The notes below the pieces were generated by a model. It was not told the DNA's origin, ran no database searches, and saw only the letters and a program-made list of their open reading frames with translations. A stretch of 8,868 bases of DNA, taken from assembly GCA_017559045.1 (NCBI GenBank), contig JAFYTB010000297.1:1-8868 (forward strand), written 5' to 3'. Below, piece after piece: positions 6,101 to 8,868 of this stretch. The stretch comes from Eggerthellaceae bacterium. GTDB taxonomy: Bacteria > Actinomycetota > Coriobacteriia > Coriobacteriales > Eggerthellaceae. The position numbers and the translations under genes were made by a program. Each line of letters begins with the position of its first letter. Positions within the stretch are counted from its first letter, which is position 1.

Positions 6101-6150
6101 GCGAAGATGAGATTCTTCGCCATGTCCCTTTTTCAGCAGAACCATCTGCT
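6101..6150 (-). other. Two tandem hairpins in the trigger factor 5' leader
   Basis: Within the predicted leader, AGCAGA/TCTGCT (6150-6145 with 6140-6135, loop TGGT) is followed by GCGAAGA/TCTTCGC (6120-6114 with 6107-6101, loop ATCTCA). Both stems are perfect. On the plus strand the first is followed by TTATTTTAT, so it could also stop antisense transcription. No known riboswitch is recognised. Confidence 0.45.
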
Positions 6151-6166
6151 TTATTTTATCTGGACA

Positions 6167-6175
6167 ATTTTACCA
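6167..6175 (-). promoter_or_regulatory. Putative extended -10 promoter for the trigger factor cluster
   Basis: The minus strand reads TGG-TAAAAT, a TGn-extended -10 box, placing transcription start near 6160 and giving a leader of about 125 nt. A second A/T-rich TAAAAT lies downstream at 6158-6153. No convincing -35 is seen for either. Confidence 0.4.
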
Positions 6176-6239
6176 CAGGGCCTTATAACGCCGCCCTTTA
6201 GCGCTCAGCCCGCATGTGGGCATAAGTAACAATCAAGCC

Positions 6240-6275
6240 GCGAGGTTGACTGGGTTGAGCCAAAATCAACCTCGC
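6240..6275 (-). terminator. Strong stem-loop, possible terminator of the ATPase-methyltransferase operon
   Basis: GCGAGGTTGA (6240-6249) and TCAACCTCGC (6266-6275) pair perfectly over 10 bp, and TGG/CCA inside the loop adds three more pairs. On the minus strand it is followed by GGCTTGATTGTTAC, only a weak T-tract. It lies 62 nt after the stop at 6338. It could be an imperfect terminator, or an operator for the promoter about 65 nt downstream. Confidence 0.45.
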
Positions 6276-6337
6276 AATGAAGATGCAGAAGGTAGCTTTA
6301 CCGCATACCCGAGGCATCCCCTTCTACCTGCAGGCAT

Positions 6338-6616
6338 TTACGCAGGATCAGCTGAATTCAGCCGAAGCGCGCAGGCCTGCAGTTCGTTGACCACATCGAT
6401 GGTCAACTTGATGCCAGGGTCCTCACCACGCCCCATACGCGCATCAACCTCAAGGCAGTCGCGAATGAAACGCTCGTGGTTTTCGTCGATCATGCGCATA
6501 GCGCGCGCATCGGCAAAACCCTTCTCCACATCGGTCGATTCGCCGATACGCCACAGAAGCAGCGTCACCAGACGAACCGATCCGCGGAAGCGTTTATCAA
6601 TGGGTACCTCTGCCAT
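6338..6616 (-). CDS. Hypothetical protein, 92 residues
   Basis: I do not recognise this family. The predicted protein is small, soluble and mainly helical: a basic N-terminus (DKRFRGSVR), a hydrophobic helix with an embedded Trp (LVTLLLWRIG, 17-25), a charged central segment (RAMRMIDENHERFIRDCLEVDAR) and a second amphipathic helix (IKLTIDVVNELQACALRL). It is not long enough in hydrophobic run for a membrane span. GAGGAAGG directly precedes the ATG at 6616, supporting translation. It begins 59 nt after the stop of the ATPase-methyltransferase gene, same direction, with no terminator between them, so the two are probably co-transcribed. A helper subunit for the ATPase is possible but unsupported by homology. 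Confidence 0.75.
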   Translation of the reverse strand: MAEVPIDKRFRGSVRLVTLLLWRIGESTDVEKGFADARAMRMIDENHERFIRDCLEVDARMGRGEDPGIKLTIDVVNELQACALRLNSADPA

Positions 6617-6675
6617 TCCCTTCCTCTCTTCGCGTTCCGAAGATTGCGTCGCACAGACGAGCCATCACGATGGCG

Positions 6676-8868
6676 TTACTTCTTCCTCACATACAGCGTT
6701 GCAGCCGTAAAGCGAACAGCCTCGCTGCTCGGCGCGGCTTCGACCTTGCTACCAGCCTGATAGCCACGGTCCACCTCAACCTCAAACTCCTCGACAACCT
6801 CAGGCTCACCGAAGCCGGCGGCAGCGAGCATCTCGAGATTCTCGCCCCAGGTTCGTGCAGCCTGAATGCTGTTTCCAAGCTCGCGAGCAGCCTCGACAAC
6901 AGCCTCGTCGCGCGGCGCATCAGAGTAGACCGTCTCGAGAATCAGGAGGCCACCCGACTTCAGCACGCGTCCAAGCTCGGCAATAGCCTGAGCCGGATCA
7001 GCGAACAGGGTGTTCACGTAGTTCACGTACGCAACATCCATAGTGGAAGTGCCTACGCCTGCTGCAATCAGGTCCTCGGGGAAAGCCACGCGGAACTCCA
7101 TGTTGTTGCGGGCAAGGTTGCTTTTGCGCCATGCACGCTCCATGCCGTCCTTGGCCTCTTCGATGTAAGCGGCGCTCCAGTCGACTCCCATCACCGAACC
7201 TTCGTTGCCCGCCATGGCGGAAAGCTTGTAAGCGCCCTTGCCGCGACGGCAGCACAGATCGAGAATCTTCTTTCCCTTCAGGCTGTCGACCGGAAGCGTC
7301 ATCTTGCACACGCTGGCGAAACCGTACTCAAACTGGCGCTTTGCGTAGAATTCCTTCAAGTCAACGCCCGCCTTAACCTGCGAAGAGCTCGCCTTCGAAG
7401 AAGACTTTCCGCCCATGGAAAGCCCCGCTGCGCCGCCAGCGTCGACGCCCAGCGACTCCGCCAGCTTGTAGTCCTCGGGTCTCACAGTCGTCGCATCCAT
7501 CTGAGCGATGGCCTCGTCGAGACCCTCGAGCATGCTTGCGCGCTCGGCCAAGCCCATACGTGCAGCATCAACCTTCAGATCCTTGTTGTGAGCGTAGTAA
7601 CGATCGTTACCATAACGAGCAATGAACTGCGTGGTGGTCTGGCGCGTAGCGATCTCAGCGATGAACACCAGCATCTCGCGACTGCCAAAGCACTCGCTCA
7701 CAAAGTCGAAAGCGGCATTCATCTTGTTGCCCGCCTCACGCGCAGCCGGCTGCAAGCCCGCAACCTCCCGCTTGTAGGCAGTCTCGATTACGCGGAAAGC
7801 CTCTTCGCCAGCCAACTTACCAGCTAGCTCGCATTCCGCAACAAGGCCCTTCAGCTTCGAGATGATCAAACGCTCGCGACGAACATAACTTGCCGCCGCA
7901 ATACCCGATTCGATCTTGCGACCCAGTGCGCGCTCTCGCTCAGCAATACGCTTACCCACAGAAGCCTCTGCGGAATCACCAGCAAGAAGCTCGGGCTTTG
8001 CGGCGCGAAGAACGTCGCGCAACTCAATAACCACACCCTCGGCATCCAGGCAGGCAGCGCACTCGTGAGACAGCGAATCCAAGACGAGGCTCATAAGTGC
8101 GATACGCTCATCGAAAGCCGCATCGCGTGCTCGATCCTTAATGGAAACACTCGTCTCACCAGCCAAGATAGCATCAACCTGATAGTCGGAGCGATACTTC
8201 TTGAACAGCTCGTAATACACCGCGAACTTGTCGGCAATCTCGTCATCGCGCAGGAACTGCACAGCCAGATCGCGATTCACCGGCTTACCAAGGTCTTCGT
8301 AGAGCGAGATGACGCGAGCAAGATCTTCCCAGCCACGAGCCGTGACGAAAGCCTTGCCGCCACCCGGCTTGCTCTCAACCTTATAGAAGCAGTCGCGCTT
8401 CGTCTCCAGGAAGGTAGTCACCACAGGGTGCAGACCGTGGGCGGTGGCATAGGTCTTCCATGCACCATAATCGGGATCAACATCGATCTGGCGCATACGG
8501 TCAAGCGTCACGATGTCGAACTCATGCACGCTGCGGTTGTACTCGGGCGGATTTCCCGCGCACACCACAATCCAACCTTCAGGAATCTTATGCTTACCGA
8601 AGGTCTTGAACTGCAGGAACTGCAGCATGGACGGGTACAGCGTCTCGGAAACGCAGTTGATCTCATCGAGGAACAGAATGCCCTTGCGCAAGCCCGTACG
8701 ATCCATGTAGTCATAGATGGCAGCCACGATCTCGCTCATCGTGTACTCAGACGCCTCATATTCGAAGCCCTCGAACTCGCGCTTCTCGATACGCGGAAGG
8801 CCGAGCGCACTCTGGCGCGTGTGATGCGTCATGGAGTACGACACGATGCCGATTTCGAGCTCGCGCGC
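6676..8868 (-). CDS. MoxR-type AAA+ ATPase fused to a SAM-dependent methyltransferase (5' end outside window)
   Basis: The frame is open to the right edge, giving 730 visible residues (numbered from the first full codon); Walker A is off-window. Visible AAA+ parts are Walker B ILFLDE (64-69), a sensor 1 region with AGNPPEYN (104-111) and a candidate arginine finger in LDRMRQI (122-128). The wording matches MoxR-like ATPases that usually pair with a VWA-domain protein to remodel targets. About 150-460 is lid plus long charged helices. A Gly/Ser/Lys linker (482-498) leads into a class I methyltransferase: motif I ILDLCCRRGKG (535-545), acidic GVDW (561-564), MDVAYVNYV (610-618) and LKSGGLLILE (636-645). 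The layout recalls ArsM/UbiE-type enzymes, but motif I departs from GxGxG, so SAM binding is uncertain. The substrate is unknown. GTG 8844 and ATG 8832 are internal codons, not the start. Confidence 0.88.
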   Translation of the reverse strand, partial: ARELEIGIVSYSMTHHTRQSALGLPRIEKREFEGFEYEASEYTMSEIVAAIYDYMDRTGLRKGILFLDEINCVSETLYPSMLQFLQFKTFGKHKIPEGWIVVCAGNPPEYNRSVHEFDIVTLDRMRQIDVDPDYGAWKTYATAHGLHPVVTTFLETKRDCFYKVESKPGGGKAFVTARGWEDLARVISLYEDLGKPVNRDLAVQFLRDDEIADKFAVYYELFKKYRSDYQVDAILAGETSVSIKDRARDAAFDERIALMSLVLDSLSHECAACLDAEGVVIELRDVLRAAKPELLAGDSAEASVGKRIAERERALGRKIESGIAAASYVRRERLIISKLKGLVAECELAGKLAGEEAFRVIETAYKREVAGLQPAAREAGNKMNAAFDFVSECFGSREMLVFIAEIATRQTTTQFIARYGNDRYYAHNKDLKVDAARMGLAERASMLEGLDEAIAQMDATTVRPEDYKLAESLGVDAGGAAGLSMGGKSSSKASSSQVKAGVDLKEFYAKRQFEYGFASVCKMTLPVDSLKGKKILDLCCRRGKGAYKLSAMAGNEGSVMGVDWSAAYIEEAKDGMERAWRKSNLARNNMEFRVAFPEDLIAAGVGTSTMDVAYVNYVNTLFADPAQAIAELGRVLKSGGLLILETVYSDAPRDEAVVEAARELGNSIQAARTWGENLEMLAAAGFGEPEVVEEFEVEVDRGYQAGSKVEAAPSSEAVRFTAATLYVRKK

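Larger units (their letters stand above)
6035..6337. other. Non-coding interval upstream of trigger factor
   Basis: This 303-base gap separates the small hypothetical gene from trigger factor. It contains, from right to left, a stem-loop (6240-6275), a putative promoter (6167-6175), two leader hairpins (6101-6150) and the trigger factor ribosome-binding site (6044-6039). The part 6276-6337 shows no feature I can support. Codons upstream of GTG 6034 stay open to 6085, so a small part could be coding if an earlier start is used. Confidence 0.6.

Noticed and set aside
6351..6362. 12-bp palindrome GCTGAATTCAGC
   Set aside because: It lies inside the coding end of the 92-residue protein and is explained by its codons; no regulatory context supports it.
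5312..7827. Plus-strand frames of 305 and 385 codons at 5312-6229 and 6670-7827
   Set aside because: They mirror the trigger factor and methyltransferase coding regions and show no family motifs or convincing ribosome-binding sites.
8842..8844. GTG as the start of the ATPase-methyltransferase gene
   Set aside because: The frame stays open to the window edge, no ribosome-binding site precedes it, and a MoxR ATPase needs an upstream Walker A.

Overview
The window comes from a bacterial chromosome of roughly 55-57% G+C. Almost every gene is transcribed leftward (minus strand); the one exception is a tRNA. Gene content (an actinobacterial CwlM-like protein, a class I polyprenyl diphosphate synthase, a trigger factor with an added SlyD-type FKBP, and a MoxR-type AAA+ ATPase) suggests Actinomycetota, probably Coriobacteriia/Eggerthellaceae. 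That placement is inferred from protein style and not tested.

Layout in the direction of minus-strand transcription, right to left. (1) 8868-6676: an AAA+ ATPase running off the right edge, fused in frame to a C-terminal SAM-dependent methyltransferase domain, followed 59 nt later by a 92-residue protein of unknown function (6616-6338). (2) 6337-6035: a non-coding stretch with a 10-bp-stem hairpin, a probable extended -10 promoter and two short leader hairpins, leading into trigger factor. (3) 6034-3228: trigger factor, a SlyD-like FKBP prolyl isomerase, and an orphan protein resembling only the C-terminal chaperone part of trigger factor, closed by a strong terminator at 3172-3200. (4) 3159-2386: a J-domain protein ending in a cysteine string. 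(5) 2294-2376, plus strand: tRNA-Leu(UAA), tail to tail with the J-protein gene. (6) 2153-199: polyprenyl diphosphate synthase and a CwlM-like peptidoglycan-binding protein, 2 nt apart, driven by an extended -10 promoter and closed by a terminator at 144-174. The left margin (1-143) holds only degenerate ~25-bp repeats.

Functional reading. Region 3-4 looks like a protein-folding island: a ribosome-associated chaperone whose own FKBP domain looks degenerate, a separate FKBP with an intact-looking fold, a free-standing trigger-factor-C-like chaperone, and a J-protein. Region 6 pairs isoprenoid-carrier or quinone side-chain synthesis with a probable catalytically dead amidase-fold regulator of wall synthesis. 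Region 1 holds the most unusual architecture in the window, a MoxR-like AAA+ ATPase and a methyltransferase on one polypeptide.
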